Of a DNA stretch of 64,000 nt, positions 18,941 to 27,557 are shown in pieces. The translations under genes were made by a program, and so were the position numbers. The notes beneath the pieces were generated by a model. That model did no database searches and was not told the DNA's origin. It was given only the letters and a program-made list of their open reading frames with translations. Source of the stretch: Candidatus Heimdallarchaeota archaeon (GTDB lineage: Archaea; Asgardarchaeota; Heimdallarchaeia; Heimdallarchaeales; Heimdallarchaeaceae). Numbering within the stretch: the stretch's first letter is position 1; each line of letters opens with the position of its first letter. The stretch spans positions 186,001-250,000 of the forward strand of contig JAUVXV010000001.1 of the NCBI GenBank assembly GCA_030603365.1. The letters are read 5' to 3'.

Positions 18941-19570
18941 TTAGTTACCTCTTCTTCCATGACTTCTTAATGAGGGTCGTACTTTTTCAGCACCATAGCC
19001 CTTATTTCGAAGACCTCTGGATTTTCTTCCTGAGCTAGTTAAACCACGATGAACCCTTCCTCTGTGTACTGGATTCTTAAGATAGAAAACATCGTCTCCA
19101 CGATATTCTTTAATCGAAAGCCAGCTAGTGCGAGGATCTTTAGCGATTGTAGGTTGTTGTGGATCAATAAGGATTATTTCGAAGAATTTGTGTCTACCGT
19201 CTTGACCAACCCAATAAGAATTCAATACTTCAAGATTACTGTATCTTCTCGCAACACGTTCTTCTGCAATTAGTTTTATGCTCTTTTTAGGTGTGATTTT
19301 ATTAACACCCATGTTACGAGATTTTCTACCTCTTACTGGTCTCTTCTTCCTTCTTCCTCCTCTCCTAACTTTAGCTCTAACTATAACATATCCTTGTTTG
19401 GCTTTATATCCAAGAGCTCTTGCTCTGTCTAATCTTGTAGGACGTTCAACACGTTCAACAGCACCCTCTCTGCGCCATTGAATAATTCTTTGTCTCATTA
19501 AAGCTTTGAACTCGGGAGAATTGCGATTCTTCCAAAAATCTCCAATATACTTGTACATACTCTTAGTCAT
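18941..19570 (-). CDS. rpl15e: 50S ribosomal protein eL15
   Basis: A 209-residue eL15 beginning [15 protein letters not shown]. Core blocks are [18 protein letters not shown], the [20 protein letters not shown] stretch, [20 protein letters not shown] and the closing [16 protein letters not shown] chose the ATG at 19570 because an AGGTGA ribosome binding site lies five bases upstream; the GTG at 19579, nine bases upstream, falls inside that site. It shares a likely operon with the COG1325-type gene. Confidence 0.96.
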   Translation of the reverse strand: MTKSMYKYIGDFWKNRNSPEFKALMRQRIIQWRREGAVERVERPTRLDRARALGYKAKQGYVIVRAKVRRGGRRKKRPVRGRKSRNMGVNKITPKKSIKLIAEERVARRYSNLEVLNSYWVGQDGRHKFFEIILIDPQQPTIAKDPRTSWLSIKEYRGDDVFYLKNPVHRGRVHRGLTSSGRKSRGLRNKGYGAEKVRPSLRSHGRRGN

Positions 19571-19671
19571 ATTATTCACCTACGATTCCCGTGAGGACAT
19601 CTCGTTGGTTAGGCTTCCTTTCATTGTTGTTATTTTAAAAGTTGTGATTTCGATGATTTTTAATCAGAAAG

Positions 19672-19683
19672 TTATTTAAAATA
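19672..19683 (+). promoter_or_regulatory. TATA box for the membrane protein at 19700
   Basis: TTATTTAAAATA ends 17 bases before the ATG at 19700. The spacing implies a leaderless or very short-leader transcript. Confidence 0.45.
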
Positions 19684-19699
19684 CGAATTCACTCTTTGT

Positions 19700-20137
19700 A
19701 TGAATAATATGACAGTAACAACAGAAACAAAGAAAGTAGATTTTACTGATGTTATTGTGATTATTTCGGCAATTTTGGGAGCAATAGTTGGAAGTATTGC
19801 AATTTGGTTGTTTATTTCTGTGTTTCTAGGTGGAAATTTTCCATTCGTAACTAATGATAGATCTGCATTCATCGCATTAGCTATCCTAGGGACTACAATG
19901 TGTGCATTGGTCTATCCTATCAGAGCTTCAATGTCCAAGAAATTTAGGTGGTTAAGTCCTTTCACTTTATCAGCGATTTTTCTAGGTACTGTCATAGTTT
20001 TATTTATTACACTATACTTAACAAATGTACTAAATGCTATAATAACAAATGATAGAGTTGCAATGATAATTTTAGGTTCTATAGTTTTGTTGAAATGGAT
20101 TTTAGCAACAGTAAGCTTACTTGTTCAGAAACAATAG
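19700..20137 (+). CDS. Four-TM membrane protein, unknown function
   Basis: A 145-residue integral membrane protein with hydrophobic segments near residues 16-42, 53-70, 82-108 and 118-142. No recognisable domain. It is divergent from eL15 and precedes the radical-SAM gene in the same direction by about 50 bases. A TATA-like sequence lies directly upstream, so it probably starts its own transcript. Confidence 0.7.
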   Translation: MNNMTVTTETKKVDFTDVIVIISAILGAIVGSIAIWLFISVFLGGNFPFVTNDRSAFIALAILGTTMCALVYPIRASMSKKFRWLSPFTLSAIFLGTVIVLFITLYLTNVLNAIITNDRVAMIILGSIVLLKWILATVSLLVQKQ

Positions 20138-20185
20138 TTATTTTTGGGGTTTTTATATCCAAAATTTAATTTTTTATGAATACTA

Positions 20186-21013
20186 TTGCCCGGTATACTT
20201 GAAAAATTACGTATATTGGGAGAAGCAGCTAAATATGATCTCTGTGCATCAACCGCATCCCCTCGAGCTCATACTCCAGGTTCAATTGGAAAAGCAGCAA
20301 CAACTGGAGTGTGTCATTCATTTCTCCCAGATGGAAGGTGTATTAGCTTACTCAAGGTTTTAGTTACTAATAGCTGTATTCATGATTGTAAATATTGCAT
20401 TAATTCTACACAAAATAAAAATGATATCAAACAAACAATTACGTCTTTTGAACCTGAGGAATTAGCGAAGTTAACTGTTGCTTTCTATCTCCGAAATTAT
20501 ATTGAAGGTCTTTTCTTAAGTTCTGGTGTAGGGAAAAGTGCTAATTGTCAAGCAGAGATTATTCATGAGACACTGCATCTATTACGGTATAAATATAATT
20601 TTGATGGGTATATTCATGCTAAAATTTTACCGGGTATTAGTAAGGATGAACTCTACAGAATTGCAGAACTAGCAGATCGTGTTAGTTTGAATGTAGAACT
20701 TCCAAATAAATCCCGTTTTAGCGAAACATGTTCAACAAAAGATTATTCTAACGATATTATCAAGGTTATAAAATATCTTCCAGAAATTAACAAGACGGGT
20801 TACATCCAAGCTGGATATACAACCCAATATGTTATTGGTGCTGCTGAAGAAACTGATAAGGAAATACTAGAAAGCATATTTAATTTCTATAATGATGAAT
20901 GGAATTTTAGAAGACAATATTATTCAACTTGTTTACCTTTAACAGTAATCAAAGAGCACTACCTCGTAGTTTCTTTCTTAGAGAACATCGAATTTATCAA
21001 ATTGATTGGTTGA
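20186..21013 (+). CDS. Radical-SAM DNA modification/repair-type protein, N-terminal segment of frameshifted gene
   Basis: This segment carries the radical-SAM core: C64-x3-C68-x2-C71 in CIHDCKYC, preceded by GVCHSFLPDGRC. It fits the family annotated as 'putative DNA modification/repair radical SAM protein' (TIGR03916 in my memory). Only a TTG start at 20186 is available, and the text after it (ILEKLRILGEAAKYD) matches the family N-terminus. Homology runs to about residue 250 (RRQYYSTCLP), where the frame departs; the family C-terminus continues in another frame from about 20929. Either a real frameshift or a one-base sequence error. Confidence 0.83.
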   Translation: MPGILEKLRILGEAAKYDLCASTASPRAHTPGSIGKAATTGVCHSFLPDGRCISLLKVLVTNSCIHDCKYCINSTQNKNDIKQTITSFEPEELAKLTVAFYLRNYIEGLFLSSGVGKSANCQAEIIHETLHLLRYKYNFDGYIHAKILPGISKDELYRIAELADRVSLNVELPNKSRFSETCSTKDYSNDIIKVIKYLPEINKTGYIQAGYTTQYVIGAAEETDKEILESIFNFYNDEWNFRRQYYSTCLPLTVIKEHYLVVSFLENIEFIKLIG

Positions 21014-21360
21014 GGAGAATATATAAATTTACATCAGAAGAACTCATTACTATTGTAAATGACAATGGTTTCATTCCCCTAAAAGAAGATCCTAAAGTAA
21101 TATTAGTTAGAGAAAATTCTGAATTCTTCCCAGTAGATGTAAACAATGCAGGTTATTATGACTTAATGAGAGTACCAGGAATAGGGCATATTTCAGCTAC
21201 TAGAATAATCAAATTAAAGAATAAAAACGTGAGAATTTACAAGAATGAGCAATTGAAAGCGGTTGGTGTGGTTCTAAAGAGAGCTATTCCTTTTCTTAAG
21301 ATTGGAGAGAAAAAACAATTAACGATGGAGAATTTCCAAGAACAGAATGGAGGTCTTTAG
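20929..21360 (+). CDS. Radical-SAM DNA modification/repair-type protein, C-terminal segment of frameshifted gene
   Basis: This is the continuation of the preceding radical-SAM gene in a second frame. It contains FFLREHRIYQIDWLRRIY, the FPVDVNNAGYYDLMRVPGIG segment with a helix-hairpin-helix, and a normal family ending. It has no start of its own that makes biological sense, so a single-base indel near 20926-20935 (around a TGTTTACC stretch) best explains the pair. The intact product would be about 390 residues. It overlaps the DUF4130 gene by 14 bases. Confidence 0.8.
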   Translation: MFTFNSNQRALPRSFFLREHRIYQIDWLRRIYKFTSEELITIVNDNGFIPLKEDPKVILVRENSEFFPVDVNNAGYYDLMRVPGIGHISATRIIKLKNKNVRIYKNEQLKAVGVVLKRAIPFLKIGEKKQLTMENFQEQNGGL

Positions 21361-22033
21361 TATTTCCTGGATCTGTAATTTATCTGCACATGAATACGTA
21401 GATGCGGCAAGTTATCATAATGAAACAACTAATGAATTTATTGAAAAAGCTCTTCTTGTGATGAAATCGAAACCACATGAAATTACTACCGGTTGTAGTG
21501 ATTTTGGTCGATTAATTAAGAAAAGGGCGAACCAAGTTTTAAGAGAGATTCATCTTCTTGCCTCCTATTTACGATTAAAACCATATCCCGAAATGATACT
21601 TGTAGGTAATTGCAAACCAGAACACAATACAACATTCTTCATTGGCAAGTCCATTGCTAAACGTTTTGATAGGTTTATCATCTTAATTTTTACATTAGAT
21701 AATTTTGCTGTAGTATCCAATAGAAGAACTCTCCCTGAATTCCCAAAATTTACAGCAAGCTCAAGAGAAGAGTTAATCGTTTCTGTTAGAGGTTTTGCAG
21801 AAAAAAACATTGCGGAGAGACTTTCTCAAGACATTCTTCTAGAGAACGGTGATTTTTTATGGGAAAAACATTATGAAACACAGTTTCTAGAACAGCGTTT
21901 AAATACTAAATTATTCCGCAAATTCATTCCAAAATATGCTTTAGAGAAAGCTGATATGAAAATTGAAAGGAATTTCTATGAGAAAATAGTGGAAAAACCC
22001 AAAGAAAAATTCACTCTGGACAAATTTTTCTGA
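21347..22033 (+). CDS. DUF4130-type partner of the radical-SAM protein
   Basis: A 228-residue protein with a C-terminal block (FLWEKHYETQFLEQRLN, then LFRKFIPKYALEKAD) that fits DUF4130/TIGR03915, a family genetically linked to the TIGR03916 radical-SAM protein. In some bacteria this domain is linked to a uracil-DNA-glycosylase domain; none is seen here. The gene overlaps the radical-SAM gene by 14 bases, so the two are likely cotranscribed and act together, presumably on DNA. The biochemical role is not established to my knowledge. Confidence 0.75.
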   Translation: MEVFSISWICNLSAHEYVDAASYHNETTNEFIEKALLVMKSKPHEITTGCSDFGRLIKKRANQVLREIHLLASYLRLKPYPEMILVGNCKPEHNTTFFIGKSIAKRFDRFIILIFTLDNFAVVSNRRTLPEFPKFTASSREELIVSVRGFAEKNIAERLSQDILLENGDFLWEKHYETQFLEQRLNTKLFRKFIPKYALEKADMKIERNFYEKIVEKPKEKFTLDKFF

Positions 22034-22093
22034 CCTAATATCTAAGAAATCTTGTGAAAAGAAAAGTTCAAAAGATGCGCATATTATTGATAT

Positions 22094-22531
22094 TTGGTTA
22101 TTATGTCGTCTTTTGGAATTCACCAAATTGGTGCAGTAAGGATAGAAAAGGAAGCTTGCTATATCGAAATTTATCAGCCTTTTACACAAGGATTACGACA
22201 TATTGAGAAATTCAGTCATGTTTTTGTCTTATGGTGGATTTCAATGCGTGATAATCCTCAGGATAGATCAAAAATGCTGGCTTCTCCTCCAAGATTGGAA
22301 CAATCAGTAGAAACAGGGGTATTTTCTTCACGTAGTCCAACTAGACCTAATCCAATTGGTCTAACCAAAGTTAAGCTTTTGAAAGTGGAAAATAATCGTT
22401 TGTATATTGACAGAATTGATGCTATTGATGGCACACCTATATTAGATATTAAACCCTACCTACCTGGTGATAGTGTTCCTATAAATAAAATTGAATTGCC
22501 TGAGTGGTTTGAACATTTGAAGAATGAGTAA
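22094..22531 (+). CDS. trmO: tRNA m6t6A37 methyltransferase TrmO (TsaA-like)
   Basis: A 145-residue single-domain TrmO/UPF0066 protein: GVFSSRSPTRPNPIGLT is the family's SAM/substrate signature, with DAIDGTPILDIKPYLPG downstream and FSHVFVLWWISM upstream. TrmO methylates N6-threonylcarbamoyladenosine at position 37 of certain tRNAs. Its substrate modification is made by KEOPS, of which two Pcc1-type subunits are also encoded in this window. It is 60 bases after the DUF4130 gene. Confidence 0.92.
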   Translation: MVIMSSFGIHQIGAVRIEKEACYIEIYQPFTQGLRHIEKFSHVFVLWWISMRDNPQDRSKMLASPPRLEQSVETGVFSSRSPTRPNPIGLTKVKLLKVENNRLYIDRIDAIDGTPILDIKPYLPGDSVPINKIELPEWFEHLKNE

Positions 22532-22609
22532 AATGCTTCTTCTTCAATTTTTATTTCTTTCAAATGTTTTTGAGTTTTTATAATGTGCTTTAGATGAACT
22601 TCTGATATT

Positions 22610-23512
22610 ATGGTCAGAAAAACATCTTATTCAAATAAGGCATTTTTCGATGAAAGTAAAGTTATAATCATCACTGGAGCATCCTCAGGAATTGGAAAAG
22701 CACTGTCTTTAGCTTTAGTGAGATATAATCCAAAACTTGTCCTTATTGCTAGAAGAAAAAGACAACTTTTGCAAACAGCAAAACTCCTAGAAAAAGAGAA
22801 TGTTGATGTTCTACCAATAGTTGGAGATGTTAGAAATAGAGAAGATAGAATAAAATTTGTAGATTTCACAATGAAAAAATATGGAAGAATAGATGTTCTC
22901 GTTAATAATGCTGGTTTAGGTAAAGCTAATCTAATCATAGATCAACCTGAAGAGGAAATTGATTTACTGATAGAAACAAATATTCTTTCACTCATAAAGA
23001 TGACAAAACATGTTCTCCCAATAATGCAGCAGCAGGAATCTGGAATAATTATTAACATGTCCTCCTCACTTGCATTGTTGCCTGTTTTTCCATTTGCAGT
23101 CTACTGTGCAACAAAATCTGCTGTCAAAGTATTTAGTGATAGTATTAGGCAAGAACTCAAGAATTATGGTATATCGGTTTCTACTGTCATGCCCGGATCT
23201 TATGAAACAGAATTTAACAAAATTGCGGGTATAGATGAAGAATCCGTTCCAGGGTATGCCGTAGAGAAACTTGCTGTTAAAATAGCAAAACTAGTGGTAA
23301 AACCCAAGAAGAATCTTATACAACCAACATCCTATGTTCCTCTTATTTGGATTACTAAAAGATTCGAATTCCTCAAAAATCTAATTACATTAAAAATCGC
23401 TCAAATGATAAACAAAGCAAGAATAGAATCACAAATAAAAATTGATGAGGAAATAGCAAAAACTGAAAAAGAAGAAATCAAATTATTGGTTCCTGACAAG
23501 CGCAACAATTAA
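22610..23512 (+). CDS. Short-chain dehydrogenase/reductase
   Basis: A 300-residue classical SDR: TGASSGIGKA cofactor loop near the N-terminus, GDVR, NNAG, and the catalytic Ser (NMSSSLAL) with the YCATK Tyr-Lys pair. The RRKRQ segment after the second strand suggests NADP preference. A C-terminal extension resembles the family of membrane-associated SDRs, but no clear helix is present. The substrate is unknown. Its stop overlaps the convergent ABCE1 stop by four bases. Confidence 0.93.
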   Translation: MVRKTSYSNKAFFDESKVIIITGASSGIGKALSLALVRYNPKLVLIARRKRQLLQTAKLLEKENVDVLPIVGDVRNREDRIKFVDFTMKKYGRIDVLVNNAGLGKANLIIDQPEEEIDLLIETNILSLIKMTKHVLPIMQQQESGIIINMSSSLALLPVFPFAVYCATKSAVKVFSDSIRQELKNYGISVSTVMPGSYETEFNKIAGIDEESVPGYAVEKLAVKIAKLVVKPKKNLIQPTSYVPLIWITKRFEFLKNLITLKIAQMINKARIESQIKIDEEIAKTEKEEIKLLVPDKRNN

Positions 23513-25371
23513 GCTGCAACGAAATAGGTACCTTCTGATTTCTGCTTCTTATCCAACTGAGAATTCTTTTTGTTTACTCTTGGACGTAGGGTTCTAGGAT
23601 CTTGCCTAAAAGTAATGTCCATTTTCTTCAAGAAGTCGTTCATACCATTTTGGAGTGACCCTATTCTTCGAGCTCTACCTATCTCTCCAGGTTTTCCATC
23701 AAAAACCATCAAACGATCAGAAAAGAAATTAAGCATCATTACATCATGTTCAACAACTAAACAACCCATTCCATAATGAGATACAACACGTTTGATCACC
23801 TTAGCTACATTAACTCTATCTTCCGAGGAAATATATGCTGAAGGTTCATCAAGTAAATATAGGTGTGCTTTCCTTCCTAAACAAGCAGCAATTGAAACTT
23901 TTTGGAGTTCTCCTCCCGATAAATCACATAATCTTGATCCTATCAATTTGGAAAATTTTAGTGGCTCAATAATCTCTGATTTATGCCATCCACTACTTAA
24001 CATTACAGGATTGATTTCTCTCAAATAATCTTCAACTGTTTGTTCAGACTCTGTGTAAAGATATTGAGGTTTGTGACTAACTAGTAGTTTTTCTGATAAT
24101 TCTTCTACTTCCTCTCCAATGTCTGAATCCCCGGATGTTTTTTCTGTTGTACTCATTTGTGCTAGAATCTCTGTTGGTTGAGACAAAGAAGTCGGTTCTA
24201 ATACACCAGCTAGTATTTTAACAAAAGTTGTTTTTCCTATACCATTTGGACCTATGATACCTACAACCTCTCCTTTGTAAAGCTCTCCTCCTTTTACAGC
24301 TAATTCAAAGGTGTCAAATTCTTTGGTCATGTCGCCAAATTTTATTGCTAATCTGCGAGAAGTATGTTTGTCATCGAAGCTGGCTTTTTTGAAGATAATA
24401 GGTTCAGGTCTGAACCGCATATTTTCGGATGGAATATAACCATCAAGGAAGATGTTGATTCCCTCTCTAACAGAATAAGGGTGACTTACTATCCCATATA
24501 CTCCCGCATCCCCATAATACATATGTACATGGTCGCTTAGATAATCGAGAATTGCAAGATCGTGTTCTACAACAATAATTGTTTGATTTGGAGATTTCAT
24601 TTCATTTAGGTAATGTGCTATTTTGACTCTTTCTTGTACATCTAAGTAAGCTGTAGGCTCATCAAAAAGATATACATCAGCCTCTCTAGAAATAGTGGCT
24701 GCGATTGCTAATCTTTGAAGTTCCCCTCCACTCAATTTAGCAATCTCTCTATCCCAAACTTTCGATAAAGAAAAAACATCTTTAATATCGTTTTTTATTC
24801 CTTTCTCATCAATCTTCTCTATTAAATCAGATACATTTCCTTTAGTGACTTGAGGTAATCTATCAACATTTTGTGGTTTTAAAATAGTTTTCAAATCCTC
24901 GTTTGCTAGTTTTTCAAAATAATTCTGGATTTCTGTACCTCTATAATTTTCTATGATTTCATCCCATTCAGGAGGATTATCATACCGTCCTAGATTAGGT
25001 TTAATATTTCCTTGAAGAATGTTTAATGTAGTACTTTTACCTGATCCATTTTGACCTACCAATCCAGTAACTTTTCCTAATTTAGGCATTGGTAGTCTGT
25101 GTAACTTAAATCCATTTATACTATATCTGTGAGTAACTTCTTTATCTAATTCCTCTGGGAGATTCACAACTGTTATACAGTGAAATGGGCATTTTTTGAC
25201 ACATATTGCCACTCCTGAACATAGAGGTTCATGGATTACTGCCTTATTACTTGGAGGATCAAATGTTATTGTTTCCCGTCCTGCTCTAACTGATGGACAT
25301 ACCTTATAACATAACTTTCCACATTTTTCGGGTCTGCATTTTTCCTGATCTATTACAGCAACTCGTGTCAT
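23509..25371 (-). CDS. Ribosome recycling ATPase ABCE1 (RLI)
   Basis: A 620-residue ABCE1. All eight Fe-S cysteines are present (12, 17, 21, 25 and 51, 57, 61, 65), followed by two ABC cassettes: Walker A GQNGSGKST (107-115) and GPNGIGKTT in the second, with signature motifs LSGGELQR and LSGGELQK. It splits post-termination ribosomes into subunits. I chose the ATG at 25371; a TTG one codon upstream is the alternative. The intercassette region has a Thr/Glu/Ser-rich insert (STTEKTSGDSDIGEEVEEL). Confidence 0.97.
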   Translation of the reverse strand: MTRVAVIDQEKCRPEKCGKLCYKVCPSVRAGRETITFDPPSNKAVIHEPLCSGVAICVKKCPFHCITVVNLPEELDKEVTHRYSINGFKLHRLPMPKLGKVTGLVGQNGSGKSTTLNILQGNIKPNLGRYDNPPEWDEIIENYRGTEIQNYFEKLANEDLKTILKPQNVDRLPQVTKGNVSDLIEKIDEKGIKNDIKDVFSLSKVWDREIAKLSGGELQRLAIAATISREADVYLFDEPTAYLDVQERVKIAHYLNEMKSPNQTIIVVEHDLAILDYLSDHVHMYYGDAGVYGIVSHPYSVREGINIFLDGYIPSENMRFRPEPIIFKKASFDDKHTSRRLAIKFGDMTKEFDTFELAVKGGELYKGEVVGIIGPNGIGKTTFVKILAGVLEPTSLSQPTEILAQMSTTEKTSGDSDIGEEVEELSEKLLVSHKPQYLYTESEQTVEDYLREINPVMLSSGWHKSEIIEPLKFSKLIGSRLCDLSGGELQKVSIAACLGRKAHLYLLDEPSAYISSEDRVNVAKVIKRVVSHYGMGCLVVEHDVMMLNFFSDRLMVFDGKPGEIGRARRIGSLQNGMNDFLKKMDITFRQDPRTLRPRVNKKNSQLDKKQKSEGTYFVAA

Positions 25372-25440
25372 CAACTATAAGCGGTTTATTTTATTTAAAA
25401 ATCTAGAGATGAGATAGAACATCTACATTAAAAATGCGAA

Positions 25441-25450
25441 TGTATAAATA
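25441..25450 (+). promoter_or_regulatory. TATA box of the UEV gene
   Basis: TGTATAAATA lies about 45 bases before the ATG at 25491. An AAGGAG ribosome binding site follows at 25475-25480, ten bases before the ATG, so this gene has a short leader, unlike several leaderless neighbours. Confidence 0.55.
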
Positions 25451-25490
25451 AGTCGTTGTGAAATAGAATATCGTAAGGAGTTAGTATAGT

Positions 25491-26147
25491 ATGCCTGTTC
25501 CTGATGATGTCTTAGCAAAAGAATATAGTCTTGTTATGGAAAGAGCTTATGCTTTTGAGCCTATAGATGGTGATTTAACAAGATGGAAAGGTTTTGTTCC
25601 CGTAATAACAGCTGATGGGGAAATATTTGTTGAAGCTTTAATGATTATTCCAAGTGATTATCCTTCATCTCCTCCAATAGTTCGTATTCTCAGTCCAATA
25701 ACACATCCAAATCTAACACAGGATAAAGTTCTAGAAATGAGGATGCTTGCACGATGGAGATCTAGTTATCATCTTTTCCAAGTAATAGTTGAAATGATTA
25801 GACTTTTCTCAAAAGTTCCTGCTCGTCTAGTAGATGAGAAACCACAGAGAATTGATCCAGAAGCTCATTTAAATCCTATAAAAGCTCAAGAAGAACAATT
25901 ATCCGTAATTCTTGAACAAAAGAAGAAAACACTTGCAGATATTAGAATTAAAAGGACTTCAGAGATATCAAACAGAGCTTTACAAAGAGAAAAGAAGATA
26001 CATCTTGAAGATGAGATTCTTGGAGTTGAAAATGAGCTTTTTGCAATTGAACAACAGTTTGAAGATTATGAAATTCCAAGTCATGAATTTGCAAAAAAAT
26101 ATTTTAATGTGAAGAAAAGGTTATATCTCTTAGAAGCAAAATCATGA
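25491..26147 (+). CDS. UEV domain / coiled coil / steadiness-box-like protein (ESCRT-I Vps23-like)
   Basis: A 218-residue protein with three parts. Residues 5-112 look like a ubiquitin-E2 fold: YPSSPPIVR (57-65), the HPN tripeptide (72-74) and a conserved-type Trp at 89. The catalytic-Cys position around 80-82 reads VLE, and the whole protein lacks cysteine, as in UEV (ubiquitin-binding, inactive) variants. Residues about 131-178 form a charged coiled coil, and 176-217 resemble the steadiness box of Vps23/TSG101. This order is the Vps23 layout of ESCRT-I, which recruits ubiquitinated cargo. No other ESCRT gene is nearby. Confidence 0.75.
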   Translation: MPVPDDVLAKEYSLVMERAYAFEPIDGDLTRWKGFVPVITADGEIFVEALMIIPSDYPSSPPIVRILSPITHPNLTQDKVLEMRMLARWRSSYHLFQVIVEMIRLFSKVPARLVDEKPQRIDPEAHLNPIKAQEEQLSVILEQKKKTLADIRIKRTSEISNRALQREKKIHLEDEILGVENELFAIEQQFEDYEIPSHEFAKKYFNVKKRLYLLEAKS

Positions 26148-26477
26148 TTCTTCCTTTTGCTCTATCTTATCTTCTCCTTTTCCATCGTTTTTCATGAGTT
26201 TTTTAGTAAGAATATACCATACGAATAGCCAGATTACAATTAAGAGAAGACTTAATCCTACTTTAAGAGAAGCAAACAGAAAGTTTAATCCTGCACTTGA
26301 AGAAGAGGGTATCATCATAATTCCCTCGCTTATAATTGCACAAATTCCCATGAATGTTGCAAAGATGAAGGTTTCAAGTCCAATTATTTTGCCGAGTCTT
26401 GGTGTAAGCTGGAAATATTTCAGTATGTTTCCACCAATATTCTTGAAGAATTTAGAAGCTGACTCTAGAAAACTCAT
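26142..26477 (-). CDS. Small membrane protein downstream of the GT4 transferase
   Basis: A 111-residue protein with two clear hydrophobic helices (about 34-60 and 69-93) and a charged C-terminal tail (DGKGEDKIEQKEES). It overlaps the GT4 transferase gene by four bases (ATGA), so the two are translationally coupled. It may be an accessory subunit of the transferase or a coupled small protein; nothing more specific can be read. Its stop overlaps the convergent UEV gene by six bases. Confidence 0.65.
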   Translation of the reverse strand: MSFLESASKFFKNIGGNILKYFQLTPRLGKIIGLETFIFATFMGICAIISEGIMMIPSSSSAGLNFLFASLKVGLSLLLIVIWLFVWYILTKKLMKNDGKGEDKIEQKEES

Positions 26478-27514
26478 AATAACCCCTCCAAAGTTATTCT
26501 TATCAAAACCGCTGTTATTATAGCAAAAATTCCACTGACAAAAGTAAGAATATTGAATGTTTTAACTACTTCTTTTTCATGTAGAGGACCCTTTTGTAGA
26601 ACTAACCCCACAAGTGTGACTGGTGCTTTTAGATTTCCAGTAGATTCAATCTTCCAATCATCGGTCATCTTCGTCGGTCTTGCCATCTCTCTCCTTTCAA
26701 ATAATCCCCTAACACTACTAATTATTCCAAACGCATTCATAATGAAGGGTATCATTGCTATAATTACCACTACTTCTAGTTGCCCCATGACCGCTATCGC
26801 TCCTAATGCTGCTCCTACTGTTAAACTACCAGTATCTCCACCAAATGTTTTCGCTGGATAGCGATTGAAAAACCAGTACGCAATTAGAGCTCCCATCATA
26901 ATCAGAACAAAAACATTAGTTAAATCTAACTGGTCTACTCCATTTTGAAAAATAATCATATTTGCAAAAAATATCATTATAAGAATAAGCATTACAGTTG
27001 TAGCCATCGATCCATTGAAAACATCAAGCATGTTGACAGAATTAGCTGGTACAGAAACGATAAATGGAAGTAAAATAAGATAAACTATGTTTAATCTTGT
27101 ATTACCTACAAAAGGTAGCATGGGTTCTGGTTTATATCTCTTAGATGCAATAATTGGGATGGAAGCAAATAGAAGAAGAAAAGGTTTTAACAATGCACTT
27201 AGGTTAAAAATATCGTCGATTATTCCAATAATACCTGCTACAGTTACTGTAATACAGAATATACCAATGGATAATCGGTTATATGAATCATCAATTAAAA
27301 TAATGATTAGAATTGATGAAATGATTATGGCAATTAATAATATTACTCCTCCCATTTCAGCAACTTTTGGTTTCTCTTTTTTATGCACATCGACACCAAA
27401 TATGCCTTTCTTTAGCATTATACGAATGTGAAAAGGTAATCCTATGAATGTAATAATTAAGGGTGTAAAAAAAGCCAATATGTAAATAACTATAGGTGCA
27501 ATATCAAGAGCCAT
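26474..27514 (-). CDS. UDP-sugar:polyprenyl-phosphate sugar-1-P transferase (GT4, Alg7/MraY family)
   Basis: A 346-residue polytopic membrane protein. Conserved family loops are visible: MGGVILLIAI at the N-terminus, GIIDDIFNLSALLKP (Mg-binding DD), NSVNMLDVFNGSM and FGGDTGSLTVGAALG. These fit the Alg7/WecA/MraY group that starts lipid-linked sugar assembly, in archaea probably N-glycan synthesis on dolichyl phosphate. Ten or so membrane segments agree. The small membrane protein follows in the same operon. Confidence 0.93.
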   Translation of the reverse strand: MALDIAPIVIYILAFFTPLIITFIGLPFHIRIMLKKGIFGVDVHKKEKPKVAEMGGVILLIAIIISSILIIILIDDSYNRLSIGIFCITVTVAGIIGIIDDIFNLSALLKPFLLLFASIPIIASKRYKPEPMLPFVGNTRLNIVYLILLPFIVSVPANSVNMLDVFNGSMATTVMLILIMIFFANMIIFQNGVDQLDLTNVFVLIMMGALIAYWFFNRYPAKTFGGDTGSLTVGAALGAIAVMGQLEVVVIIAMIPFIMNAFGIISSVRGLFERREMARPTKMTDDWKIESTGNLKAPVTLVGLVLQKGPLHEKEVVKTFNILTFVSGIFAIITAVLIRITLEGLL

Positions 27515-27557
27515 TAAACAAATGTTTGTAAGCTCTTTATGAAATTTACCTTTAATA

